A program made the translations under genes and the position numbers. From Mesorhizobium hawassense (lineage in GTDB: Bacteria > Pseudomonadota > Alphaproteobacteria > Rhizobiales > Rhizobiaceae), in contig NZ_QMBP01000003.1 in NCBI RefSeq assembly GCF_003289945.1, positions 496,001 through 560,000 of the forward strand: DNA of 64,000 nucleotides, read 5' to 3'. Below the pieces are notes generated by a model. The model was not told the DNA's origin, did no database searches, and saw nothing but the letters and a program-made list of their open reading frames with translations. Positions 8,323-16,670 of the stretch are shown here, piece by piece (the first letter of the stretch is position 1; the number at the start of each line of letters is the position of its first letter).

Positions 8323-9261
8323 ATGAAGATTGGCATGATCACCGACAGCCTGGGCAACCTGTCCTTCGACGAGATGCTGCGCGCCTCGGCCGAGCTCGGG
8401 CTGGAGACGCTGGAATTCGCCTGCGGCAACTGGTCGTCGGCGCCGCATATCGATCTGACGGCGATGCTGGACAGTGCCGCGACCCGCGCCGAATTCGTCG
8501 CCAAGGTCCGCGACCACGGGCTGACGATCGCGGCGCTCAACTGCTCGGGCAACCCGCTGCATCCGGGACCGCAGGGCAAGAAGCACCGCCAGGTGACCGA
8601 GGACACGATCCGGCTGGCGAGCCTGATGGGCATCGACCGCGTGGTGATGATGTCCGGCCTGCCCGGCGGGCCCGGCGATGCCAACCCCAACTGGATCATC
8701 ACCGACTGGCCGCCAGAATGCGCCGACATCCAGCGCTACCAGTGGGACGATTGCATCATCCCCTACTGGCGCGATCTGGTGAAATTTTCGAACAATCTCG
8801 GCATCGGCAAGCTGTGCCTGGAATTGCACGGACATCAGGCCGTCTACAATGTCCAGACCTTGTTCCGCCTGCGCGATGCGGTCGGCGAGACCGTCGGCGC
8901 GAACTACGATCCGAGCCATCCGATGTGGATGGGCGCCGATCCCCTAGCCGCCGTGCGCAAGCTTGGCTCCGCGATCTACTATGTCCACGCCAAGGATACG
9001 CGCGTCGAGCCGGTGCCGGCCGGCATCGACGGCGTGCTCGATGCGCGTCCGCCAAATCACTATGCCGAAAGGGCCTGGAACTACATCACGCTGGGCTACG
9101 GCCATGGCGAGACCTGGTGGCGGCAGTTCTGCACCGCCCTGAAGCAGGCCGGCTACGACGACGTGCTGTCGATCGAGCACGAGGACATGATGCTGTCGCC
9201 GATGGAAGGCATGCGCAAATCCGTGGCGCTCTTGCGCAACGTCGCCATCAATCTGGCCTGA
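8323..9261 (+). CDS. Sugar phosphate isomerase/epimerase family TIM-barrel protein
   Basis: A 312-residue xylose-isomerase-like (AP endonuclease 2 fold) protein. Likely metal-binding acids and histidines lie in LCLELHGHQ, NYDPSHPMWMG, YYVHAKDTR and SIEHEDMM. The family covers sugar isomerases, epimerases and inosose-modifying enzymes, including IolH-like proteins; the exact reaction cannot be assigned. It is the last gene of the operon that starts at 2166, about 30 bp after the oxidoreductase, so it probably acts on the ketone made by that enzyme. It converges with the oxidoreductase gene ending at 9325. Confidence 0.82.
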   Translation: MKIGMITDSLGNLSFDEMLRASAELGLETLEFACGNWSSAPHIDLTAMLDSAATRAEFVAKVRDHGLTIAALNCSGNPLHPGPQGKKHRQVTEDTIRLASLMGIDRVVMMSGLPGGPGDANPNWIITDWPPECADIQRYQWDDCIIPYWRDLVKFSNNLGIGKLCLELHGHQAVYNVQTLFRLRDAVGETVGANYDPSHPMWMGADPLAAVRKLGSAIYYVHAKDTRVEPVPAGIDGVLDARPPNHYAERAWNYITLGYGHGETWWRQFCTALKQAGYDDVLSIEHEDMMLSPMEGMRKSVALLRNVAINLA

Positions 9262-9324
9262 ATGCCCGGGTCCGATCTCGAATTAGAGCGCCGGCCGTCA
9301 CATCGGTCCCGACGCTTGGCTCGA

Positions 9325-10434
9325 TTACCTCACATCGACCCAGCGCTGTTCCTGGAACGAGCGCGCCATCGCATGCACGGTGCGCTCGATCTCCAGCCCC
9401 TCGTCGAAGTCGATGATGCGGGCCGGGTTGCCGGCGATGCGCATCAGCAGCTCGCGGCATTCGATCATCTTGAGGTCGTTGAAGCCGAGGCCGTGGCCGG
9501 GCGCCGGCAGGAAGGAATCGTAGGGCTTGTGGTGCGGTGCGACCAGGATGGTGCGGTAGCCCTGCTCGGTCGGCCGGTCGGCGGTGAGGTAGAGCTGGAA
9601 CTCGTTCATCCGCTCCTGGTCGTAGAGGATCGAGCCCTTCGAGCCGAAAATCTGGATGGCGATACGGCCCTTGCGGCCCCAGGCCGAGCGGTTGACCAGC
9701 AGCGTGCCGGCCACGCCGTTTTCGAGATGCATCAAGACGCTGGCGATGTCGTAGGTCTCGACGGTGCGGCGGCCGCCGGAAGCGAGTTTGCGGTCGGCAT
9801 AGGGCTTCGCCATGTCGCACATCACCCGGCCGACACGGCCGAACAAAACCTTGATCAGCGACAGCGGATGCACGGCGAAATCGTCGAGCGCGCCATAGCC
9901 GGAAGCCGCCTCGTGCTTCCAGAAGAACAGTGCCTCCGGGTCGGCCATGAAATCCTCGTCCATCTCGATGCGCACGAGGTTGACGTCGCCGATGATCTTC
10001 TCTTCCAGCAGCGCGCCGATGTGGCGGATGGCGGGGTTCTGGATGTAGTTGTAGCCGAGCACCGCGACCTTGCCCGATTGTTTGGCGGCCTTCGCCATCG
10101 CCTCGGCCTCGGCAAAGCTCGGCGCCATCGGCTTCTCGCACCACAGATGCTTGCCGGCTTCGAGGATGGCGATCGCCATTTCGGGATGGAACTGGTTGGG
10201 CGTGGTCAGCGAGACGATTTCGACCTCCGGATCGTTGACCACGGCGCGCCAGTCGCCGGAGGCTTTGGCGAAGCCGAACTCGCCGGCCTTGCGCCTGGCA
10301 AGCTCGTCATTCACCTCGCCCAGGTGCACCAGCCTCGGCTTGTCGACGTCGGGGAAGACGGTGCCCACCGCGTTCCAGGCGATGGCGTGGCACTTGCCCA
10401 TGAAGCCCGTGCCGATGAGGCCCACTCCGACCAT
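9325..10434 (-). CDS. Gfo/Idh/MocA oxidoreductase divergent from iolR (IolY-like)
   Basis: A 369-residue NAD(P)-dependent dehydrogenase with GVGLIGTGFMGKCH at the N-terminus (Rossmann fold), WCEKPM as catalytic lysine region and GYNYIQNP in the substrate domain. It is clearly more distant from the two IdhA-like proteins of the window. A comparable oxidoreductase gene sits divergently to iolR in Sinorhizobium meliloti, where I recall the name iolY; that match rests on position and family, not on a search. A role in inositol or scyllo-inositol metabolism is likely, and it probably shares the iolR control region. Confidence 0.85.
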   Translation of the reverse strand: MVGVGLIGTGFMGKCHAIAWNAVGTVFPDVDKPRLVHLGEVNDELARRKAGEFGFAKASGDWRAVVNDPEVEIVSLTTPNQFHPEMAIAILEAGKHLWCEKPMAPSFAEAEAMAKAAKQSGKVAVLGYNYIQNPAIRHIGALLEEKIIGDVNLVRIEMDEDFMADPEALFFWKHEAASGYGALDDFAVHPLSLIKVLFGRVGRVMCDMAKPYADRKLASGGRRTVETYDIASVLMHLENGVAGTLLVNRSAWGRKGRIAIQIFGSKGSILYDQERMNEFQLYLTADRPTEQGYRTILVAPHHKPYDSFLPAPGHGLGFNDLKMIECRELLMRIAGNPARIIDFDEGLEIERTVHAMARSFQEQRWVDVR

Positions 10435-10468
10435 GTCGATCGTCTCCGAGATAAGGAAAGAATTGGTC

Positions 10469-10508
10469 TGGATGAATTAGTCCATTTTCCTAAAGAATGG
10501 AACATCCA
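10469..10508. promoter_or_regulatory. Nested inverted repeats in the divergent iolY/iolR control region
   Basis: TGGATG (10469-10474) is matched by CATCCA (10503-10508), and CCATT (10482-10486) by AATGG (10496-10500). Within this, TGGATGAATTAGTCCA (10469-10484) is itself a TGGA-N8-TCCA palindrome, like the boxes before iolC and ibpA. A binding site for IolR is the simplest reading. Confidence 0.45.
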
Positions 10509-10572
10509 AATCATTTTTTATGGTGTTCTTGCGCGAACTCGCTATGATGAGGCAGGAGAGGGACAAAACCTT

Positions 10573-11439
10573 ATGGGCGCTGACGGAGCGACGATGGACG
10601 AACGGGTGCCTCGCGATTTCGAAACGCTGCGCGCGACCATCCTGGACAGGCGCGCCAGCCTGCCCAAACGCATCGCGCAGATCGCCGCCTACGCGCTCGA
10701 CAATCCCGACGACATCGCCTTCGGCACGGCGGCCAGCATTGCAGCTTCGGCCGGCGTGCAGCCCTCGACACTGATCCGTTTTGCCCAGCAGCTCGGCTTC
10801 GACGGCTTCACCAGCCTGCAGCAGGTCTTCCGCGAGCGGCTGCGCGAGCGCAACTCCTCCTATGACGAGCGGCTGGCGGCGCTGCGCGCCAAGGCCGAGG
10901 ACGGCGGCGGCCACCGGGCGATCTTCGACGGTTTCGTCGCCGCCGCCAGCACGTCGCTGGGCGATATTTCGCGGTCGCTCAACGATGCGCATTTCGAGGA
11001 GGCGGTGGCGCTTCTGGCGAAGGCCGAGACCATCTATGTGCTGGCCAGGCGCCGCTCCTATCCGGTCGCATCCTACATCGCCTACGCGCTGGGCAAGCTC
11101 AAGATCCGCAACCAGTTGGTGGAATCGGCCGCCGGGCTGAACGCCGAGATGATCGGCTTCGCCACGCCGCGCGACGCGGTGATTGCCATCAGCTTCTCGC
11201 CTTACGCGCCCGCGACCATCGACGAGACGCGCGCGATCGCCGAACAAGGCGTGCCGATCGTGGCGATCACCGACTCATCCTTCTCGCCGCTGGCGCAATT
11301 CGCCAAGGTCTGGTTCGAGGTCGCCGAGGCCGATTTCGGCGGCTTCCGTTCGATCTCGGCGACCATGGCGTTGGCCATGGCGTTGACCGTCGCCGTCGGC
11401 GAGAAGCGCCGCGAAGCCGGGCGTCGGCGCAAGGGCTGA
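10573..11439 (+). CDS. iolR: RpiR-family transcriptional regulator of inositol genes
   Basis: A 288-residue regulator with an N-terminal RpiR helix-turn-helix (SIAASAGVQPSTLIRFAQQLGFDGF, about 57-81) and a C-terminal SIS sugar-isomerase domain (about 135-270) that binds a phosphosugar effector. In S. meliloti the RpiR-type IolR represses inositol catabolism genes and lies directly upstream of iolCDEB, as here. The start was placed at ATG 10573, after the divergent control region; ATG 10594 is an alternative. A site with the form reported for IolR, GGAA-N6-TTCC, lies between this gene and iolC. Confidence 0.88.
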   Translation: MGADGATMDERVPRDFETLRATILDRRASLPKRIAQIAAYALDNPDDIAFGTAASIAASAGVQPSTLIRFAQQLGFDGFTSLQQVFRERLRERNSSYDERLAALRAKAEDGGGHRAIFDGFVAAASTSLGDISRSLNDAHFEEAVALLAKAETIYVLARRRSYPVASYIAYALGKLKIRNQLVESAAGLNAEMIGFATPRDAVIAISFSPYAPATIDETRAIAEQGVPIVAITDSSFSPLAQFAKVWFEVAEADFGGFRSISATMALAMALTVAVGEKRREAGRRRKG

Positions 11440-11466
11440 GCCTTCAGACAAGCGCTTTTCGCTTCG

Positions 11467-11480
11467 GGAACGCTCATTCC
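11467..11480 (+). promoter_or_regulatory. Candidate IolR box 1 upstream of iolC
   Basis: GGAA-CGCTCA-TTCC matches exactly the GGAA-N6-TTCC palindrome I recall for S. meliloti IolR. It lies just upstream of a TTGACT (11484-11489) that could be the -35 element of iolC. Confidence 0.65.
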
Positions 11481-11495
11481 ATATTGACTACAGAT

Positions 11496-11511
11496 TGGAA
11501 TTAATATTTCA
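11496..11511 (+). promoter_or_regulatory. Candidate IolR box 2 upstream of iolC, repeated before ibpA
   Basis: TGGAATTAATATTTCA is a variant of the GGAA-N6-TTCC box. It matches 15 of 16 bases with the minus-strand TGGAATAAATATTTCA at 47250-47265, upstream of the inositol-binding protein gene. The two iolC boxes are 30 bp apart, so protein could bind both on one side of the promoter. Confidence 0.6.
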
Positions 11512-11592
11512 TATTGATGGCGCCACGCCGTCGCTTGCGCGTGCTGTCCAAAACGACGCTGCTCTGCATAACAAGGCCGATGGGAGGTTCGA

Positions 11593-13527
11593 ATGGGCGA
11601 AGCCGTGGAAGGGAAATACCCGCCGCTCGACGTCATCACTATCGGCCGCGCCTCGGTCGATCTCTATGGCCAGCAGACCGGCTCGCGGCTGGAGGACATC
11701 GCCTCTTTCGCCAAGTCGGTCGGCGGCTGCCCGGCCAATATTTCCGTCGGCACGGCAAGGCTCGGCCTGCGCTCGGCGCTGCTGACGCGCGTCGGCGACG
11801 AGCAGATGGGCCGCTTCATCCGCGAGCAGCTTCGGCGCGAGGGCGTCTCGGTCGACGGCTTGAAGACCGACAAGGAACGGCTGACGGCGTTGGTCCTGCT
11901 CTCGGTCGAGAGCGAAGGCGTCTCGCCGATGATCTTCTACCGTTCCGACTGCGCCGACATGGCGCTCGCCGAAGAAGATATCGACGAGGCCTTCATTGCC
12001 TCGGCGCGCTCGGTCGTCGTCACCGGCACGCATTTTTCTCGCCCCAATTCGGATGCCGCGCAGCGCAAGGCGATCCGCCTGATGAAAGCCAAGGGCGGCA
12101 AGGTCGTCTTCGACATCGATTACCGCCCGAACCTTTGGGGCCTCGCCGGCCATGCCGAGGGTTTCGAGCGCTACGTCAAATCCGACCGCGTCTCGGCGCA
12201 GCTGAAGACCGTGCTGCCGGATTGCGATCTCATCGTCGGCACCGAGGAGGAGATCATGATCGCCTCGGGCGCCGACGATTGCCTGAGCGCGCTGAAGACC
12301 ATCCGCGCGCTGTCTTCGGCCACCATCGTGCTGAAGCGCGGCGCCAAGGGCTGCATCGTCTATGACGGGCCGATCAGCGACGACCTCGAGGACGGCATCG
12401 TCGGCAAGGGTTTTGCGATCGAGATCTACAACGTGCTCGGCGCCGGCGATGCCTTCATGTCGGGCTTCCTGCGCGGCTGGCTGGGCGGCGAAAGTTTCGC
12501 CACGGCCGCCACCTGGGCCAATGCCTGTGGCGCCTTCGCCGTGTCGCGCCTGCTCTGCGCGCCGGAATATCCGACCTTCGAGGAGCTGCAGTTCTTCCTC
12601 AAGCACGGCAGCAAGCATCTGGCGCTGCGCAAGGACGAGACGATCAACCACATCCATTGGGCGACGACGCGCAGGCGTGACATTCCTTCGCTGATGGCGC
12701 TGGCCTGCGATCACCGCGTCCAGCTGGAAGACGTCGCGGCGAAAGTCGGCGCCGACGCCGCGCGCATCCCCGACTTCAAGGTTCTTACCGTCAAGGCGGC
12801 GGCCAAGGTGGCCGCCGGCCGCGACGGTTACGGCATGCTGATCGATGAGAAATACGGCCGCGACGCGATGTTCGAATTCGCCCGCCATCCCTTCGCCTGG
12901 CTCGGCCGCCCGGTCGAATTGCCAGGATCACGGCCGCTGCGCTTCGAATTCTCGCAGGATATCGGCTCGCAGCTCATCGAATGGCCGATCGACCATTGCA
13001 TCAAATGCCTGTGCTTCTATCACCCGGACGACCCGGAAGCGCTAAAGACCGAGCAGCAGCAGAAGATCAGAGCTTTGTTCGAAGCCGCGCGCAAAGTCGG
13101 TAGGGAACTTCTCGTCGAGATCATCGCCGGCAAGCACGGCAAGCTCGACGACACCACCATTCCGCGCGCGCTGGAGGAGCTCTACGCGCTGGGCATCAAG
13201 CCCGACTGGTGGAAGCTCGAACCGCAGGCCTCGGCCGGCGCCTGGGCGAAGATCGAACAGGTGATCGTCAAGAACGACCCGTGGTGCCGCGGCGTCGTGC
13301 TGCTCGGGCTGGAGGCGCCGCAGGACGAGCTGGTCGCGGCGTTTGCCGCAACGAGCAACGCGCCGATCGTCAAGGGTTTCGCCGTCGGTCGCACCATCTT
13401 CATCAATGCCGCCGAACAATGGCTGGCCGGCAAGATGTCAGATGACGAGGCGATCGCCGACATGGCCGCTCGCTTCGAACAGCTGACGGAGGCGTGGCTT
13501 GCCGCGCGCGGCCGCAAGGCCGCATAA
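11593..13527 (+). CDS. iolC: 5-dehydro-2-deoxygluconokinase fused to a C-terminal DUF2090 domain
   Basis: A 644-residue two-domain protein. Residues about 12-335 are a PfkB/ribokinase kinase, with the phosphosugar signature NVLGAGDAFMSGF and catalytic base Asp286. It phosphorylates 5-dehydro-2-deoxy-D-gluconate, the product of the IolD and IolB steps. Residues about 345-640 are a DUF2090 domain, an aldolase-like TIM barrel (ALACDHRVQLEDV, GIKPDWWKLEP, APIVKGFAVGRTIF). Stand-alone IolC kinases are only about 330 residues. The second domain may perform the next, IolJ-like aldol cleavage; that is inference. It is the first structural gene after iolR and has two candidate IolR boxes upstream. Confidence 0.92.
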   Translation: MGEAVEGKYPPLDVITIGRASVDLYGQQTGSRLEDIASFAKSVGGCPANISVGTARLGLRSALLTRVGDEQMGRFIREQLRREGVSVDGLKTDKERLTALVLLSVESEGVSPMIFYRSDCADMALAEEDIDEAFIASARSVVVTGTHFSRPNSDAAQRKAIRLMKAKGGKVVFDIDYRPNLWGLAGHAEGFERYVKSDRVSAQLKTVLPDCDLIVGTEEEIMIASGADDCLSALKTIRALSSATIVLKRGAKGCIVYDGPISDDLEDGIVGKGFAIEIYNVLGAGDAFMSGFLRGWLGGESFATAATWANACGAFAVSRLLCAPEYPTFEELQFFLKHGSKHLALRKDETINHIHWATTRRRDIPSLMALACDHRVQLEDVAAKVGADAARIPDFKVLTVKAAAKVAAGRDGYGMLIDEKYGRDAMFEFARHPFAWLGRPVELPGSRPLRFEFSQDIGSQLIEWPIDHCIKCLCFYHPDDPEALKTEQQQKIRALFEAARKVGRELLVEIIAGKHGKLDDTTIPRALEELYALGIKPDWWKLEPQASAGAWAKIEQVIVKNDPWCRGVVLLGLEAPQDELVAAFAATSNAPIVKGFAVGRTIFINAAEQWLAGKMSDDEAIADMAARFEQLTEAWLAARGRKAA

Positions 13528-13564
13528 GAAGAACGGCGCCAACGAAAGCCGGAGGAAACGACAA

Positions 13565-15409
13565 ATGATCAAGACCGTTCGCCTGACGATGGCGCAGGCT
13601 GTTACCCGCTTTCTCAGCCGCCAGATGACCGAGATCGACGGCAAGCAGGTGCCGATCTTCGGCGGCGTGTGGGCGATCTTCGGCCACGGCAATGTCGCGG
13701 GCATCGGCGAGGCGCTCTACCAGGTGCGCGACGAGCTGCCGACCTTCCGCGCCCATAACGAGCAGGCGATGGCGCATGCGGCGATCGCTTATGGCAAGGC
13801 CAATTTCCGGCGCCGCTTCATGGCCGCGACCACTTCGATCGGCCCCGGCGCGCTGAACATGGTGACGGCTGCCGCGCTCGCTCACGTAAACCGGTTGCCC
13901 GTCCTGTTTTTACCGGGCGACGTCTTCGCCAACCGGCTGCCCGATCCGGTGCTGCAGCAGGCCGAGGATTTCTCCGACGGGACGGCGAGCGTCAACGACT
14001 GCTTCCGTCCGGTATCTCGCTATTTCGACCGCATCACCCGGCCGGAGCAGATCATCCCGGCGCTCAACCGCGCCATGCAGGTGCTGACCGATCCGGCCGA
14101 ATGCGGCCCGGTGACGTTGTCGCTCTGCCAGGACGTGCAGGCCGAAGCCTATGACTATCCCGAAAGCCTGTTTGCCGAGCGCGTCTGGACGCCGCGCCGG
14201 CTGCGCCCGGACCGCAATGAGCTGGCGGCAGCCGTCGCGGCGCTGAAGGGGGCGAAGAAGCCGCTGGTGATCGCCGGCGGCGGCGTCCTCTATTCGCAGG
14301 CCTCGGACGAGCTCGCCAAGCTGGTGCAGGGCGCCGGCATTCCGGTCTGCGAGACGCAGGGCGGCAAGTCCGCCTTGCCCGACGACCATCCCCTCAACAT
14401 GGCGGCGGTCGGCGTCACCGGCACCTCCGCGGCCAACCGGCTGGCGGAGGAAGCCGATGTCGTGCTTGCCGTCGGCACCAGGCTGCAGGACTTCACCACC
14501 GGCTCCTGGGCGCTGTTCAAGAATGCCGGCCGCACCATCATCGGGCTCAACACGCAGGTCTTCGACGCCGGCAAGCACTGGGCGCTGCCGCTGGTCGCCG
14601 ACGCGTCCGAGGGGCTCGCCGAGCTTTCTGCCGCGCTGAAGGGCTGGAAGGCGCCGTCCGCCTGGACCGACAATGCGCTGAAAGGCAAGACCGACTGGCA
14701 GGCCGCCGCCGCCAAGGTGACGGCGTCGACCAACGCCGCCTATCCTTCGGACGCGCAGGTGATCGGCGCCGTGCAGCGCGCCATGGGCTCGGGCGTCACC
14801 TTGCTGCATGCCGCCGGCGGGCTGCCCGGCGAATTGCACAAGCTCTGGCAGGCCGGCGCGCCTGGCTCCTACCATGCCGAATACGGCTTCTCGACCATGG
14901 GCTACGAGATTGCCGGCGGGCTCGGCGTCAAGATGGCGAAGCCCGACCAGGAGGTCGTCGTCATGGTCGGCGACGGCTCCTATTTGATGCTGAATTCCGA
15001 GATCGCCACTTCGGTGATGCTCGGCCTGAAGCTCACCGTCGTGCTGCTCGACAATCGCGGCTATGGCTGCATCAACCGGCTGCAGATGGCGACAGGCGGG
15101 GCCAACTTCAACAATCTGCTCAAGGACTCGCGCCACGAGATTCTGCCTGACGTCGACTTTGCCGCGCATGCGGCGAGCCTCGGCGCCGTCGCCGAGAAGG
15201 TGGCCTCGATCGCCGAACTGGAGACGGCGCTGGGCAAGGCGAAGAAGACCGACAAGACGACGGTGCTGGTGATCGACACCGATCCGCTTGTGTCGACCGA
15301 GGCAGGCGGTCATTGGTGGGATGTCGCCGTGCCGGAAGTCTCGTCGCGGCCGCAGGTGAACGCCGCGCGCAAGAAATATGAGGAAGCCGTGGGCAGCCGC
15401 CAGGGCTGA
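13565..15409 (+). CDS. iolD: 3D-(3,5/4)-trihydroxycyclohexane-1,2-dione hydrolase
   Basis: A 614-residue thiamine-diphosphate enzyme of the acetolactate-synthase superfamily. It opens the ring of the diketone made by IolE, giving 5-deoxyglucuronate. The catalytic Glu66 is in RAHNEQAMAH, the FAD/DHS-like middle domain is at about 200-340, and the diphosphate/Mg motif starts at GDGS (about 469) and ends in the LLDNRGYG region. Start ATG 13565 has the strong ribosome binding site GGAGGAAACGACAA. It lies 37 bp after iolC and 36 bp before iolE. Confidence 0.94.
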   Translation: MIKTVRLTMAQAVTRFLSRQMTEIDGKQVPIFGGVWAIFGHGNVAGIGEALYQVRDELPTFRAHNEQAMAHAAIAYGKANFRRRFMAATTSIGPGALNMVTAAALAHVNRLPVLFLPGDVFANRLPDPVLQQAEDFSDGTASVNDCFRPVSRYFDRITRPEQIIPALNRAMQVLTDPAECGPVTLSLCQDVQAEAYDYPESLFAERVWTPRRLRPDRNELAAAVAALKGAKKPLVIAGGGVLYSQASDELAKLVQGAGIPVCETQGGKSALPDDHPLNMAAVGVTGTSAANRLAEEADVVLAVGTRLQDFTTGSWALFKNAGRTIIGLNTQVFDAGKHWALPLVADASEGLAELSAALKGWKAPSAWTDNALKGKTDWQAAAAKVTASTNAAYPSDAQVIGAVQRAMGSGVTLLHAAGGLPGELHKLWQAGAPGSYHAEYGFSTMGYEIAGGLGVKMAKPDQEVVVMVGDGSYLMLNSEIATSVMLGLKLTVVLLDNRGYGCINRLQMATGGANFNNLLKDSRHEILPDVDFAAHAASLGAVAEKVASIAELETALGKAKKTDKTTVLVIDTDPLVSTEAGGHWWDVAVPEVSSRPQVNAARKKYEEAVGSRQG

Positions 15410-15445
15410 ACCGGCCTCGCAACGAACCGACATTGGAGTGACGAC

Positions 15446-16360
15446 TTGAAAGCCAAACTGGGCATGTCCCCCATCGCGTGGTGGAACGACGATCTCGTGG
15501 AATTGAGCGACGACGTGTCGCTGGAGGAATGCCTGCGCCAGTCGCGCTCGGCCGGCTTCACCGGCATGGAGATGGGCCGCCGCTTCCCCAACGACCCGAA
15601 GGTGATGCTGCCGATCCTGAAAGAGGCCGACGTGACGCTTTGCGGCGGCTGGTTCTCCGGCACGCTCGTCAACGAGGATCTGGCGAAGAACAAGGACCGC
15701 ATCCAGCCGATGATCGACCTGTTCAAGGCCGTCGACGCGCCCTGCATCGTCTATGGCGAGGTCGGCCGTTCCATCCAGGGCGATCGCTCCAAGCCCCTGG
15801 CCACCAAGCCGAAGCTCACCGGCGACGAAATGAAGGCCTATGGCCGCCGCGTCACCGAATTCGGCGAATGGTGCGCCGAGCAGGGCATGCCGCTCTCCTA
15901 CCACCACCATATGGCGGCGGTGGTCGAGACCGAGCCGGAGGTCGATTCCTTCATGCACCATTCCGGCGAAGGCATCCCGCTTTTGCTCGACGCCGGCCAT
16001 CTCGCCTTTGCCGGCGGTGACGTGCTGCGCGCCATCGACAACCACCACAAGCGCATCAACCACGTCCATGTGAAGGACGTGCGCATGGACGTCATCGACG
16101 GGCTCGACCGCTCGAAACAATCCTTCCTCGATGCCGTGGCGCTCGGTGCCTTCACCGTGCCGGGCGATGGCTCGCTCGATTTCGGCGCCATCGTCCAGCG
16201 TTTCGCCGATCACGGCTATGAGGGCTGGTTCGTGGTCGAGGCCGAACAGGATCCGAAGAAGAACCCGCCGCTGAAGATGGCTCAAGTCGGCCACAAGGAG
16301 CTGATGCGGGTGATGACGGCCGCCGGCTATACGGTCGAGACGCAAGGGTTCCCGGCCTGA
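15446..16360 (+). CDS. iolE: Inosose dehydratase
   Basis: A 304-residue TIM-barrel enzyme that dehydrates 2-keto-myo-inositol to the trihydroxycyclohexanedione used by IolD. Family marks are LGMSPIAWWNDDLVELSDD, SYHHHMAAVVETE, DAGHLAFAGGD, HVHVKDVR and VPGDGSLDFG. The start is TTG at 15446 with GGAG 8 nt upstream; no ATG is better placed (the next is 15464, inside the conserved N-terminus). It lies in the canonical iolCDEB order, unlike the paralogue at 2166. Confidence 0.93.
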   Translation: MKAKLGMSPIAWWNDDLVELSDDVSLEECLRQSRSAGFTGMEMGRRFPNDPKVMLPILKEADVTLCGGWFSGTLVNEDLAKNKDRIQPMIDLFKAVDAPCIVYGEVGRSIQGDRSKPLATKPKLTGDEMKAYGRRVTEFGEWCAEQGMPLSYHHHMAAVVETEPEVDSFMHHSGEGIPLLLDAGHLAFAGGDVLRAIDNHHKRINHVHVKDVRMDVIDGLDRSKQSFLDAVALGAFTVPGDGSLDFGAIVQRFADHGYEGWFVVEAEQDPKKNPPLKMAQVGHKELMRVMTAAGYTVETQGFPA

Positions 16361-16441
16361 ACGGTGGATTGGCCATGAATGATGGATTAGTCGGGGCGTC
16401 CGGTCTATCTGATACGCTTTGGGCAATCCTGGATTGGCGCG

Positions 16442-16654
16442 ATGAAAGACTATGAGCATCCCTTCTTCCGGCCGCTGTGGCGACGCATCGCCGTCGTCGC
16501 GGTCTGCCTGATCTGGTCGGTGATCGAGTTCGCCTCCGGCACGCCATTCTGGGGCGTCATCGCGCTCGGCTTCGCCGGTTATGCTGTGTGGCAGTTTTTC
16601 TACCTCTACAAGCCGGTTGAGGAGACCAAACCTCCGGCCGAGCCGAAGGAATGA
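16442..16654 (+). CDS. Small membrane protein between iolE and iolB (DUF3329-like)
   Basis: A 70-residue protein with two hydrophobic segments (about 15-30 and 37-55), a basic N-terminus (FFRPLWRR) and an acidic, proline-rich tail (KPVEETKPPAEPKE). It resembles small alphaproteobacterial proteins that I recall as DUF3329, which is uncertain. It ends 17 bp before iolB and so is co-transcribed with the inositol genes. No function is evident. Confidence 0.75.
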   Translation: MKDYEHPFFRPLWRRIAVVAVCLIWSVIEFASGTPFWGVIALGFAGYAVWQFFYLYKPVEETKPPAEPKE

Positions 16655-16670
16655 TCTAACGGAGCTCCCT

